Shown in pieces: positions 7,151 to 16,048 of a DNA stretch of 64,000 nucleotides. The notes under the pieces were generated by a model that had not been told where the DNA came from, did no database searches, and was given only the letters and a program-made list of their open reading frames with translations. The position numbers and the translations under genes were made by a program. This stretch comes from Leifsonia sp. AK011. Its GTDB lineage: Bacteria; Actinomycetota; Actinomycetes; Actinomycetales; Microbacteriaceae. Location of the stretch: the NCBI RefSeq assembly GCF_013410945.1, contig NZ_JACCCH010000001.1:1116001-1180000 (forward strand), written 5' to 3'. Numbering within the stretch: the first letter of the stretch is position 1; the number at the start of each line of letters is the position of its first letter.

Positions 7151-7897
7151 TCATCCGGGAACACTGACGACGGTCAGCTCGGCGATCTTCGGCTCACGGT
7201 TGTCGCCAGACGACCGGCCGGTCAGTCGACGCCCGATCCACGGCAGCACGTACTCACGCCAGTAGGCGGAGGTGCGCGGGCGTGCCGGGTCGGCGGGCGC
7301 AGGGCCGAAGTCCGGCACGGGCACCTCGAGCGCGGCGAGAACGTTGGATGCCACCCTCCTGTGCCCGAGCGGTCCGAGATGCAGCTGGTCCCGTGACCAG
7401 TAGCGCAGATCGGTCAGCTCGCTGTCGCCCCAGTTGTCGACCCATGTGACGTTCTCGCGGGGGAGGTGGCCGCGCACGGCCGCGGCAAGGTGATCGCCGC
7501 GCACCTCGATGCGCGCTCCGAGCGGGATGTGCCGCGTCGGGTTGGCGCCGCTCGCGAGCAGCACGTGGCTGCCAGCCGCGACCGCCCGGTCGACCGATTC
7601 GAGAAGCTGGTCGGCGATCCGGTTGATCGACACCCGGGGCCGCATGATGTCGTTTCCCCCGCCGTTGATGCTGATGAGTTGGGGGCGCAGCGCGATCGCG
7701 GCATCCATCTGCTCGTTCGCGATCGGGGAGAGCAGCCTGCCGCGGATCGCGAGGTTGGCGTAGCTCACGGGAACGGATGACGCGAGCGCGAGGCCGAGCG
7801 CCACGAGGTCAGCCCATCCCCGCACGCCGCCGTCCGGTGTCTCGTCGCCCACGCCCTCCGTGAAGCTGTCGCCCACTGCCACGTAACTCTCGAACAT
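7151..7897 (-). CDS. SGNH/GDSL hydrolase
   Basis: A protein of about 248 residues. VAVGDSFTEG near the N-terminus is block I with the nucleophile Ser; the Gly block is around NLAIRGR and GGGND is the Asn block; DQLHLGPLGHRR supplies the Asp and His of block V. No signal peptide is seen, so it is probably a cytoplasmic esterase/lipase. Two ATG codons (7900, 7897) and an upstream GTG (7915) compete; AGGAG sits 4 bases before 7897, which I prefer. Its divergent neighbour is a potassium channel gene. Substrate unknown. Confidence 0.85.
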   Translation of the reverse strand: MFESYVAVGDSFTEGVGDETPDGGVRGWADLVALGLALASSVPVSYANLAIRGRLLSPIANEQMDAAIALRPQLISINGGGNDIMRPRVSINRIADQLLESVDRAVAAGSHVLLASGANPTRHIPLGARIEVRGDHLAAAVRGHLPRENVTWVDNWGDSELTDLRYWSRDQLHLGPLGHRRVASNVLAALEVPVPDFGPAPADPARPRTSAYWREYVLPWIGRRLTGRSSGDNREPKIAELTVVSVPG

Positions 7898-7948
7898 CAT
7901 GCTCCTACTCTGCACCCCGCATTACGTGGCCGTGGCGCGGCGCACCTT

Positions 7949-7954
7949 TATGCT
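7949..7954 (+). promoter_or_regulatory. Leaderless-type -10 box of the K+ channel gene
   Basis: TATGCT followed by 6 bases and the ATG at 7961, the spacing seen at many starts in this window; transcription should begin at or next to the start codon. Confidence 0.5.
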
Positions 7955-7960
7955 GTGCGC

Positions 7961-8629
7961 ATGGATGACTCGGCGCAGCAGCGGGTGCAGCACCGGCTCG
8001 CACTCCGCGACCGGTGGGAATCCGCGAGCACGATCCCGCTCATCATCGTGAGTGGGCTGTTCATCGTCTCGTACTCGGCTTACGTGATCTTCGTGGAGTT
8101 CCCGCCCGAGGTACGCGCTGGGATCTTCGTTGTGCTCGTTCTCATCTGGATCCTGTTCTTCATCGACTACGTCGCGAGGCTGATCATCACTCCCAGCGGG
8201 TTCCGCTGGGCCTTCGTGCGCAAGAACGTGATCGACCTGCTCTCGGTGCTCTTCCCGTTGTTCCGCACGTTCCGTCTCGTGAGCCTGCTCGGCCGCATCC
8301 CGTACTTCCAGGGCAGGAGCGGAACAGCGGTCCGATCGCGCGTGGTCATCTACGCGGCCGGCTACGCCATCCTCTTCGTCTACTTCATCGCGCTGGCCAC
8401 TCTTCAGGCGGAGCGCTACGCACCGGGGGCGACGATCACGAGCTTCGGGAATGCCGTCTGGTGGGCCTGCGTGACGCTCTTCACGGTGGGCTACGGCGAC
8501 ACCTACCCGGTGACCGTTCTCGGCCGATTCTGGGCCGTCGTTCTCATGGCCGGGGGCATCGTCATCATCGGCACAACCTCGGCGATCGTGGTCTCGTACC
8601 TCAGCGAGCGCGTCCGGCGAAAGGACTGA
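7961..8629 (+). CDS. Voltage-gated-like potassium channel
   Basis: A 222-residue membrane protein with hydrophobic segments at about 27-45, 53-72, 88-107, 128-147 and 192-212. The pore loop holds the K+ selectivity filter TVGYGD (175-180). The segment RTFRLVSLLGRI (102-113) has spaced arginines like a shortened S4 sensor. No cytoplasmic RCK/TrkA domain follows, so gating by nucleotides is unlikely. The closest general type is the small bacterial KvAP/Kch-like ion transporter. An ATG six bases after TATGCT marks the start; the GTG at 7955 is part of the spacer and unlikely. Confidence 0.9.
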   Translation: MDDSAQQRVQHRLALRDRWESASTIPLIIVSGLFIVSYSAYVIFVEFPPEVRAGIFVVLVLIWILFFIDYVARLIITPSGFRWAFVRKNVIDLLSVLFPLFRTFRLVSLLGRIPYFQGRSGTAVRSRVVIYAAGYAILFVYFIALATLQAERYAPGATITSFGNAVWWACVTLFTVGYGDTYPVTVLGRFWAVVLMAGGIVIIGTTSAIVVSYLSERVRRKD

Positions 8630-8669
8630 CCGTGGACCTCCAACCGCATTACGTCGTGGAGCTGGACTG

Positions 8670-10007
8670 ATGGCGCGCCGCACGATCCCCACCGTGCCGC
8701 TGCCGGAGTTCGTTCCCAAACCCGAGGTGGACCGGGCGCTCGACTGGGTGTTTTTCGTCTTCGGGGGAGTGGCGGCCGTATGGCTCGCGTACCTCCTCCT
8801 GCGTGAGAGCTTCACGCTCGGATGGTGGCAGATCGCCTTCGCGGTGGTCTACTGGGTGCTCCTCGCCTACCTCGTGCTTCCACGACTTCATCGCATCCTC
8901 ACGCGCATCTACGTTCCCGACTACTTCATCGGGCGAGCGCGGACGAGTGACGGGCTCCTCGGCGACCCGATCAACCTCGCGCTCCTGGGCGACGAGACCC
9001 AGATCCACGAGGCGATGAACAGGGCAGGCTGGACACTCGCCGATGACCTCTCGCTCCAGACCGGCGTCACCATCGTCAAGTCGACCGTGCTGCGCCGCAG
9101 CTACAACGAGGCTCCCGTCAGCCCGCTCATGCTCTTCGGGCGCAAGCAGGACTTCGCCTACCAGCAGGAGGTCAACGGCACGCCGGGCAAGCGCCATCAC
9201 GTGCGCTTCTGGCGGTGTCCACCCGGATGGATGCTGCCCGGCGGCCATCGTGCGGAATGGCTCGCCGCGGGCACCTACGACAAGAGCGTCGGATTCTCGC
9301 TCTTCACCCTGCAGGTCACCCACAAGATCGACGAGCACACCGACGACGAGCGGGACCACATCGTGGAGACCGTGCGCGGGGCGAACCCCGCGGCATCCGT
9401 GAGCGTCATCAAGGACTTCTCGACCGGCTACCACTCGCGCAATGGCGGGGGCGACTCGATCATGACGGATGGCGACCTGCCGATCCTCAACCTGCGGGCG
9501 CTGCCGACTCCACCCGGCGCCCTCGGCGAGGTGCCGACCGACAGCCGGGAGAAGCGCCCCGCGCCGATCATCGTCGGCTCCCTGCTCATGGTGTTCGGTG
9601 CGCTCTCGACGGCGATCATCGCTGCCGCGGTGGCCGCGGCCTGGCCGGAGCTGCTCAAGACCCTCGATGTCGACGGCGACGATGGTGAATGGGTGCTCTG
9701 GTTCGTGTTCGCCTTCCTCGCGCTGGTCGCGCTCGCGGAGCTCTTCCTCGCCTGGCAGGTGTTCCTCGGCAGCAACTGGGCCAGGGTCGTTGCGCTCTCC
9801 GCCAACGCGATCGGGCTCGCGCTCCAGGTGGTGAGCCTCGAATCCGGCGGCCCGGCCATCACGATCGACACGAGCCTGATCCCGGTCGCTCTCGACATCC
9901 TGCTGCTGCTCGCCCTCTCGAGCCACAGCGCGACGACGTACGCGCGGAGCCAGCGCAAGACGCCCAAGCGCATCGCGGCCCGCCCCGGGGGAGTCGCTGC
10001 GTACTGA
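8670..10007 (+). CDS. Membrane protein with LssY-type C-terminal domain
   Basis: A 445-residue protein. Two transmembrane helices (about 26-44 and 50-70) precede a soluble region, GDPINLALLGDETQIHEAM (19 residues shown) through the HHVRFWRCP block, that resembles the LssY C-terminal domain of uncharacterised membrane proteins. A Pro-rich linker then leads to four more hydrophobic helices (about 290-420). It lies 40 bases after the K+ channel gene on the same strand and may be cotranscribed. The function of this domain is not known; LssY names came from type I secretion loci, of which there is no sign here. Confidence 0.72.
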   Translation: MARRTIPTVPLPEFVPKPEVDRALDWVFFVFGGVAAVWLAYLLLRESFTLGWWQIAFAVVYWVLLAYLVLPRLHRILTRIYVPDYFIGRARTSDGLLGDPINLALLGDETQIHEAMNRAGWTLADDLSLQTGVTIVKSTVLRRSYNEAPVSPLMLFGRKQDFAYQQEVNGTPGKRHHVRFWRCPPGWMLPGGHRAEWLAAGTYDKSVGFSLFTLQVTHKIDEHTDDERDHIVETVRGANPAASVSVIKDFSTGYHSRNGGGDSIMTDGDLPILNLRALPTPPGALGEVPTDSREKRPAPIIVGSLLMVFGALSTAIIAAAVAAAWPELLKTLDVDGDDGEWVLWFVFAFLALVALAELFLAWQVFLGSNWARVVALSANAIGLALQVVSLESGGPAITIDTSLIPVALDILLLLALSSHSATTYARSQRKTPKRIAARPGGVAAY

Positions 10008-10015
10008 GCGCCCCT

Positions 10016-10081
10016 CCCGTGAGTTGCCGACTTCGGACGGTGCAGAGCGCTAAACACTGTCCGAAGTGGGCAAGTCACGGG
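10016..10081. repeat. Extragenic palindromic repeat, family 1, copy A
   Basis: A 23-base stem with two mismatches: left arm 10016-10038 (core GTGAGTTGCCGACTTCGG), right arm 10059-10081, and a 20-base loop beginning GGTGCAGAGCG. A second copy at 37722-37783 keeps arm sequence, stem length, loop length and the GTGCAGA loop start. It lies between convergent genes and could also end transcription on both strands. Confidence 0.8.
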
Positions 10082-10089
10082 GGCGGATG

Positions 10090-10755
10090 CTAGGGCTGGA
10101 GCCGCTCGAGGCTCCAGCCGCCGCCCGCCGCACGCGCGAACACCAGGCGGTCGTGCATCCGCGAACTGCGTCCCTGCCAGAACTCGAAGTACCTCGGAGT
10201 GATGCGGAACCCTCCCCAGTTCGCCGGGCGGGGCACCTCGACGCCCGCATACTGCTCCTCGAGCTCCCGCACGCGCTGCTCCAGGATGTCGCGGCTCGCG
10301 ATCGCGCGGGACTGCTCGCTCGCGACCGCCGCGACCTGCGACCCGTGCGGCCGACTCGCGAAGTAGGCGTCGGAGACCTCGGCGCTCGTCGGCACCGCGG
10401 TGCCGTGCACGATCACCTGGCGGTGGATGAGGTACCAGGGGAACACCACGGAGACGTCCGGGTTGACCATCAGCGCCTGGCCTTTGGCCGACTCGTAGTT
10501 GGTGAAGAACTCGAATCCGTTCTCGTCGACAGTGCGCAGCAGCACTGTGCGGCTACTCGGGCGACGGTCGGCGTCGATCGTGGAGAGCACCATGGCGTTC
10601 GGTTCGTAGACACCCGCGAGTTCCGCCTCGGAGAGCCAACGGGAGAACTGGGCGATCGGGTCGCGATCGATGTCCGCCTCCAGGAGGGGGGTCTGCCCGT
10701 AGTCCGTGTGGCGGGTGAGGGAGCCGGTCGTGTCGGGGCCATCGGGATCGGTCAT
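10090..10755 (-). CDS. pdxH: Pyridoxamine/pyridoxine 5'-phosphate oxidase
   Basis: A 221-residue FMN enzyme that oxidises pyridoxamine or pyridoxine phosphate to pyridoxal 5'-phosphate. Typical blocks are present: PNAMVLSTIDADRRPSSRTV, the FMN-binding VLLRTVDENGFEFFTNYES with KG following, SRPHGSQ, and the C-terminal GGFRITPRYFEFWQGR...RLHDR-like segment (here SSRMHDRLVF) ending in LQP. Length is normal. It starts 12 bases after the stop of the coiled-coil protein gene, so both are probably on one transcript. It is the only vitamin B6 gene in the window. Confidence 0.95.
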   Translation of the reverse strand: MTDPDGPDTTGSLTRHTDYGQTPLLEADIDRDPIAQFSRWLSEAELAGVYEPNAMVLSTIDADRRPSSRTVLLRTVDENGFEFFTNYESAKGQALMVNPDVSVVFPWYLIHRQVIVHGTAVPTSAEVSDAYFASRPHGSQVAAVASEQSRAIASRDILEQRVRELEEQYAGVEVPRPANWGGFRITPRYFEFWQGRSSRMHDRLVFARAAGGGWSLERLQP

Positions 10756-10766
10756 GGCGGTGCGTC

Positions 10767-12017
10767 CTATCGGGAGTCGTAGCGTGCGAGAGCGTCGGCG
10801 TCGCGCGCGTGGGTGACCGCCCGCCTGATGGCGTCGAGCGCCTCGACTGGATCAGTCTCCGCCTGCGCGATCTCGAACTGCCGCTCTGCCTCGGCGAGCC
10901 GCGTTCGGGCGGCGACACCGGTGTGGCCTCGGGCCACGAGGTCGCGGGCGACGGCGATCTGGCTGCGTGCCGAGACCAGGGTGCCCTCGTATGCGGCACG
11001 GGCGTGAGCGAGCCGCTGCGCCTGGTTGCGTGAGCTCGCGAGGGCGAGGTCGAGGTCCTCGATCGACTCGCCGAGTTCGTCGAGGTCGGCGACCGGGTCG
11101 GCGGGGGAGCGCGGCTCGAAGGCCGTGACTCGCTCGATGGCGGAGAGGATGCGCGCGCCCGAGTCGGGATCCGGGGCGCTGTCCAGTTCGCGGCGGGCCT
11201 CGGCGACATCCGCCGCCGCAGTCGTTCGCCGGTCGGCGAGGGCGGATGCCGCGGCCTCGAGTTCGCGCGCTCGCCGGTCCACCGCGTCCAGGAGGCCGTC
11301 CGCCTCCCGTGCCGCCTGCGCGGCTTCGGTGAGACGGCCCGAGACCGAGTTCACGCCGGACTCGTGGATGTCGGCTGCCGTGGCATCCGCGTGCTCCGCG
11401 GCCAGCGCCAGGAGTCGCTCCGCGCGTTCGGCGTTGCCTGCGACATCCCGCACCACCCGATCGGCGTACCCGTCGCGCAGTGTCGCGATCGTAGTGCGGG
11501 CCTCCACCACGCGCGCCGAGGAGTCCCGGATGCGACGGCGGAGGTCCTCGAGGCTGCCGGCCGCATTCGCCTCGACCGAACGCAGCCGCCGGAAGGCGTC
11601 GTCCTGGCGTGCGAGTAGCTCTTCGGCCTGCTCGCAGAGCGCGATGATCTGCAGCGTCCACTCCCGGCGCTCGCGGTCGGAATCCGGGACCGCGTCGTCG
11701 AGCGCCTGGCGCAGCCGGAAGGCCTCGGCGAGTTTGCGCTGCGCATCGTCGAGGGAGTCGGCGAACGGCTGAGCCCGGTCCGTGCCGAACTGCGCGACGG
11801 CGTAGCCCACCTCGTCCTCAGCCTCGCGCACGGCGTCATCGAGACGCACCAGAAGGGTGCCGGCGCGCCTGCTGAGCTCGGCGATGCCCGAGCCGGCGCG
11901 AGCCGTGCGACTGTCGCCGCGCCGCACGAAAAGTACCGCGAAAGCGACGACTCCGATGATGAGCGCCAGCACCAGGAACGTACCGATCGCCAGGGAAGCG
12001 CCCGCGAGCAGGTCCAT
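10767..12017 (-). CDS. Membrane-anchored coiled-coil protein of unknown function
   Basis: A 416-residue protein with one N-terminal transmembrane helix (about 7-31, ending FVRRGDSR) and then almost entirely Ala/Arg/Glu/Leu-rich heptad-like sequence, predicted as long antiparallel coiled coils facing the cytoplasm. No enzymatic motif is seen. Similar architectures occur in actinobacterial cell division and PspA/TPM-associated proteins, but I cannot name this one. A TAGGAT box lies 8 bases before the ATG, so the transcript is leaderless or nearly so. The gene is divergent from the helicase-like gene and upstream of pdxH. Confidence 0.7.
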   Translation of the reverse strand: MDLLAGASLAIGTFLVLALIIGVVAFAVLFVRRGDSRTARAGSGIAELSRRAGTLLVRLDDAVREAEDEVGYAVAQFGTDRAQPFADSLDDAQRKLAEAFRLRQALDDAVPDSDRERREWTLQIIALCEQAEELLARQDDAFRRLRSVEANAAGSLEDLRRRIRDSSARVVEARTTIATLRDGYADRVVRDVAGNAERAERLLALAAEHADATAADIHESGVNSVSGRLTEAAQAAREADGLLDAVDRRARELEAAASALADRRTTAAADVAEARRELDSAPDPDSGARILSAIERVTAFEPRSPADPVADLDELGESIEDLDLALASSRNQAQRLAHARAAYEGTLVSARSQIAVARDLVARGHTGVAARTRLAEAERQFEIAQAETDPVEALDAIRRAVTHARDADALARYDSR

Positions 12018-12090
12018 GGTGCCCCATCCTAAGCTCGCCCGGCTTCGCGAAACTCGGGCTTATCTCCCGGGAAATGCGAGAACGCCCTCC

Positions 12091-12096
12091 TACAGT
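12091..12096 (+). promoter_or_regulatory. Leaderless-type -10 box of the helicase-like gene
   Basis: TACAGT, then 6 bases (ggcagg), then the GTG at 12103; this spacing helps to fix the start of the 1250-residue protein. Confidence 0.5.
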
Positions 12097-12102
12097 GGCA
12101 GG

Positions 12103-15100
12103 GTGTGGCGTGCCGATAAGCATTCCGAGGACTACCGGACGATCCCGGACCTCGAGGAGCCCGACGAGGGCAACGGGCTCGGGCGCGCCGAGACGCAGGT
12201 CACGGCGCCCCACGTTCTGAGCCTCGGTGACCCGCGGCTCACGCTCGGCAATGCCGCCGAGCCGATCTGGCTGGAGTGGCGCACCGATCTCGCGAAGATC
12301 GGTGGCACGAACCCTCTCCTGCACTTCGACGATTCGCCCCGCTCGCGAATCGAACTCTCCGCGACCCACCCGGGTGGTCTCGCACAGTTCATCACGGGCA
12401 AGACGACTCTCCTCTCCAATCTCATCCGCGACGAGATCGCCCTTCGCGGTGCGCGTCTCGCGGCTGCGGCCGTCGCCGCCCGAAGCCTCGACCTCGCGAC
12501 GGCGCGCGGTATCGACTCCGTGCATCTCGGCATCGGCATCGCCGAATGGACCTGGGTGGGTAGGAGCTACCGTGCCCCGATCCTCCTGCGTCCGCTCGCC
12601 ATCCGTCGCCATGGCACCGACTTCGAGGTCAAGCTGCGCGGCAGCGCCCAGCTGAACCCCGCGCTCGCGCGCATCCTGGCTGAGCAGTTCCAGGTTGTCC
12701 TCGACCCGGACGCCTTCGCGGCACTCTCCGACAACGACGGAACGTTCAAGCCCAACGCCATCATCGATCGACTCCGCGGGCTCACCTCGCACCTCAAGGA
12801 CTTCGAGGTCAGCCCGCGACTCGTGGTCTCGTCGTTCGCCGAGGTCGCCACGGCGATGCTCGCCGACGCCCACGACCTCGAGCATCCGGTGCTCGATGCG
12901 CTGGCCGGCAACGAGACGGCGGCACGGATGCTCGGCGAGGCCTACGCGCCGGTCGAGGCCGTCCCCGCCGACCAGCGCACGCCGGAGACCGACGCCCTGC
13001 TGCTGGACGCGGACGCCGAGCAGGAGAACGTCATCGCGCAGGTTGCCGCGGGCAACTCGCTCGTGCTCAAGACACTGCCGGGAACCGGCGGAACCCAGAC
13101 GATCGTGAACGCGATCGGCGCCCTGGTCGGCAAGAACAAGCGTGTTCTCGTCGTGAGCCCGCGCCGGGCGTCGCTCCAGGCCATCGGCCAGCGCTTCGGC
13201 GATGTGGGGCTCGGCGGGGTGGCCGTGTCGCCCGGCAGCCTGCGTCGTGACCTGATCCGCTCCATCGCCCGCAGTGAGAAGGCCACGCAACCGGCCGTCG
13301 CGGAGATCGACGAGGCCCTCACGCGCCTGCGCAAGGTGCTCATCGACTACCGCTCCGCGCTCTCGCGCAAGGACCCCGGCATCGGCGTCTCCGTGCTCGA
13401 CTGCGTTGCCGAGCTCAGCCGTCTCGCCCTGCTCCCCACGTCTCCCACCACCACCGCACGGCTCAGCCGCAAGGCTGTTGAGCGGCTCGCGGCCGGTCGG
13501 GCTCGCGCTGCCGAGATCATGGTGACCGCGGCATCCCTCGGCGAGTTCCGCTACGGACCGGGCGATTCACCCTGGTACGGCGCGCAGTTCTCCAGCGGCG
13601 ACGACGCCCTTCGCGCCCACGACGTCGCGAAGCGGCTCCACACTGAGGCGCTGCCGCACCTCATCGACAGCGGCAACCGGCTGGTCGCCGGTACGCACCT
13701 GCGGCCGTTCAAGACGATCGCCGAGCTCGGCGTCTACCTCCGACTGCTGGTCGACCTGCGCGAGACTCTCGACAAGTTCCTGCCGATGGTCTTCGACCGT
13801 CCGCTCACCGAGCTCATCGCCGCGACGTCACCCCGCAAGGACCACCCCGACATGAGTGGTGGCAACCGGCGCAGGCTCAAGAAGCTCGCGCTCGAGTACG
13901 TGCGCCCCGGTGTGCGCATCGGCGACCTGCACAGCGCGCTCATCCGTATCCAGCAGCAGCGCGTGCTCTGGCACCGCTATGTTGCCGAGGGCGCCATCCC
14001 CGCGGTTCCTGTCGGCCTCGCCGAGGTTCAGGCCGCCTACCAGCAGGTGACGCACGACCTCGAGACGCTCGAGGGCCCGCTCGGGCTCGAGACGAAGCTC
14101 GAGGATGCCCCGATCGTGGACCTGCTCGGCACCATCGAGGGCCTCGCCGCAGAGTCCGACGTGCTCCACAATCTCCAGGACCGCACCGCCCTCATGGGTG
14201 CCCTGCGCGAACTGGACCTCGACCCGCTCATTGAGGACCTCGCCCGTCGGCACGTCCCCGAGGACCGCGTCGCCCTCGAACTCGAACTCTCCTGGTGGAA
14301 GTCGGCACTCGAGAGCCTGCTCGCGTCCGAGCGCGCGCTGCTCGGCGCCAACACCTCCGTGCTCGACCGGCTCGAGGCCGACTACCGCCTCGTGGACGAG
14401 GCCCACGCTGCGAGCAGCGCACAGGTGCTCGGCTGGCAGCTCGCCGAGACGTGGCGCATCGGGCTCGTGGACTGGCCGGAGGAGGCGAGCCTGCTCAAGC
14501 GCCTCCTGCAGCGTCAGGATGTCACCTCCTTCGATCTCCAGACGACGGCCCCGCACCTCTCGCGTCCCATCGCGCCCGTGTGGCTCGCGTCGCCCTACGA
14601 GGTCCCGCAGATCGTCGACACCATGCCGTTCGACGCCGTGTTCCTCGTGGATGCCGGTGCGATGACGGTCGCGGAGGCCATCGGTGGCATCCGCCGAGCC
14701 CGCCAGGTGGTCGCCGTCGGTGACGCCGTGACCCAGACTCCCGCGCCGTTCGAGATCGCCGTCGGCGAGAACGCCGTGGTGCCGGACTTCGACGTTGATG
14801 AGGCGCACGGGGCATCAGTTCTCGCGCAGCTCGGCGAACTCGTACCGACCCTCACCCTCACGCGCAGCTACCGCCCCGGCGGCGAGGACCTCGCGGAGCT
14901 CGTCAACCGCCGGTTCTACGGTGGTCGCATCCAGTCGCTCCCGTGGGCTGGCAGCTTCCTCGGGCACGGCAGCATCGCGCTCGACTATGTCGCCGACGGC
15001 CAGGGGATGCCCGACCCGGACTCCGGCGCCGTGGAGAGCCCCCAGGCCGAGGTCGACCGCGTCGTCGATCTTGTTCTCGACCACGCCGAGCGCAAGCCGC

Positions 15101-15855
15101 ACGAGTCCCTCATGGTCATCACGGCGAGTGACAAGCACGCCGTGAAGGTCATGCAGGCAGTGCTCGCCGCGCTCACCACTCGCCCGGAGCTCGTCGACTA
15201 CGTGATCGGCGACCGTGCTGAGCCCTTCGCGGTGTACACGATCGACCAGGCCGTCGCTCAGAGTCGCGACCGCGTGATCTTCTCGATCGGCTTCGGACGC
15301 ACCCCGCACGGTCGTGTGCTGAGCGACTTCGGTGCGCTCGGGCACCCGGGCGGTGAACGGCTGCTCGCCGTCGCGATGACCCGTGCGCGCCGCTCAATGG
15401 CGATCGTCAGCTCCTTCAAGCCGGCCGACCTCGATGACGGCCGCATGAAGCACGGCGCCGTGGCCCTCGCCGAGATCCTCGCGGAGATCGGTGCACGCCA
15501 GAGCGAGGAGCCGATTCCCGACGACAGTGATCCGATGCTCGTGGACCTGGCTCGTCGCCTCGAGGCGCACGGCCTGCGGGTCGCGCTCGGGCACCGCGGA
15601 AAGCTGGGGCTCGTGGCATCCCGCGGCGGTATCTGCGTGGCGATCGAGACTGACGAGGTGCTGCTCAAGTCGAGCCTGCGCGAGTCGCTGCGCCTGCGCC
15701 CCGAGATCCTTCGCCGACTCGGATGGCACTACCTCCGCGTGCACGCCTTCGAACTGTTCAGCGACCCGGATGGCGTCGCTGCCCGGGTGGTGACGATGCT
15801 CGGGGGTAATCCTGCTCCCATCACGGAGCCCGTCACAGTTGTCTCCGCTGGCTGA
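12103..15855 (+). CDS. DUF4011/SF1 helicase-like protein with degenerate ATPase motifs
   Basis: A 1250-residue protein with the layout of actinobacterial DUF4011 - SF1 helicase - nuclease-like C-terminus proteins. The N-terminal DUF4011-like block is residues 55-270. The Walker A region reads LPGTGGTQT (325-333), with Gly330 where the catalytic Lys belongs. The Walker B region reads FLVDAGAM (847-854), with Asp850-Ala851 in place of Asp-Glu. The later block VIFSIGFGRTPHGR...GGERLLAVAMTRARR (motif VI region) is well preserved, while the QG(D/E) of motif V is replaced by AQSRD. The C-terminal 90 residues resemble the Vsr-like PD-(D/E)XK domain with a weak active site. The frame is intact over 3.7 kb, so this looks like a maintained pseudoenzyme, not decay. 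The GTG start is set by the leaderless promoter. Confidence 0.75.
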   Translation: MWRADKHSEDYRTIPDLEEPDEGNGLGRAETQVTAPHVLSLGDPRLTLGNAAEPIWLEWRTDLAKIGGTNPLLHFDDSPRSRIELSATHPGGLAQFITGKTTLLSNLIRDEIALRGARLAAAAVAARSLDLATARGIDSVHLGIGIAEWTWVGRSYRAPILLRPLAIRRHGTDFEVKLRGSAQLNPALARILAEQFQVVLDPDAFAALSDNDGTFKPNAIIDRLRGLTSHLKDFEVSPRLVVSSFAEVATAMLADAHDLEHPVLDALAGNETAARMLGEAYAPVEAVPADQRTPETDALLLDADAEQENVIAQVAAGNSLVLKTLPGTGGTQTIVNAIGALVGKNKRVLVVSPRRASLQAIGQRFGDVGLGGVAVSPGSLRRDLIRSIARSEKATQPAVAEIDEALTRLRKVLIDYRSALSRKDPGIGVSVLDCVAELSRLALLPTSPTTTARLSRKAVERLAAGRARAAEIMVTAASLGEFRYGPGDSPWYGAQFSSGDDALRAHDVAKRLHTEALPHLIDSGNRLVAGTHLRPFKTIAELGVYLRLLVDLRETLDKFLPMVFDRPLTELIAATSPRKDHPDMSGGNRRRLKKLALEYVRPGVRIGDLHSALIRIQQQRVLWHRYVAEGAIPAVPVGLAEVQAAYQQVTHDLETLEGPLGLETKLEDAPIVDLLGTIEGLAAESDVLHNLQDRTALMGALRELDLDPLIEDLARRHVPEDRVALELELSWWKSALESLLASERALLGANTSVLDRLEADYRLVDEAHAASSAQVLGWQLAETWRIGLVDWPEEASLLKRLLQRQDVTSFDLQTTAPHLSRPIAPVWLASPYEVPQIVDTMPFDAVFLVDAGAMTVAEAIGGIRRARQVVAVGDAVTQTPAPFEIAVGENAVVPDFDVDEAHGASVLAQLGELVPTLTLTRSYRPGGEDLAELVNRRFYGGRIQSLPWAGSFLGHGSIALDYVADGQGMPDPDSGAVESPQAEVDRVVDLVLDHAERKPHESLMVITASDKHAVKVMQAVLAALTTRPELVDYVIGDRAEPFAVYTIDQAVAQSRDRVIFSIGFGRTPHGRVLSDFGALGHPGGERLLAVAMTRARRSMAIVSSFKPADLDDGRMKHGAVALAEILAEIGARQSEEPIPDDSDPMLVDLARRLEAHGLRVALGHRGKLGLVASRGGICVAIETDEVLLKSSLRESLRLRPEILRRLGWHYLRVHAFELFSDPDGVAARVVTMLGGNPAPITEPVTVVSAG

Positions 15856-15862
15856 GGACACG

Positions 15863-16039
15863 GTGGCTGAGCACCGCTCCGACGACCCGATCGACCGGGA
15901 GAGCGCACAGCGCAAGCCCCGTCGCGTGCGAACGGAACCGCCAGCTGGCTCTGACCCGAACCCCATGCCCGAGCCGCCCAAGCACCGGTCGAACGAGAAC
16001 GACGAGCAGCTACGACGCGACGTGCCGCCGCACTACTGA
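15863..16039 (+). CDS. Small conserved hydrophilic protein
   Basis: A 58-residue, highly charged, Pro-rich protein starting at a GTG 7 bases after the helicase-like gene's stop, with a GAGG just upstream. It ends in KHRSNENDEQLRRDVPPHY, a tail I associate with a small protein family of Microbacteriaceae, though without alignment. It is probably disordered. Its translation may be coupled to the upstream gene, so it could be a partner of that protein. Function unknown. Confidence 0.6.
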   Translation: MAEHRSDDPIDRESAQRKPRRVRTEPPAGSDPNPMPEPPKHRSNENDEQLRRDVPPHY

Positions 16040-16048
16040 GCCGCCGTA

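Noticed and set aside
12103-15855. Active defence helicase-nuclease system
   Set aside because: The ATPase and nuclease residues are missing and no methyltransferase, protease or toxin partner is next to it, so an active defence system cannot be claimed.
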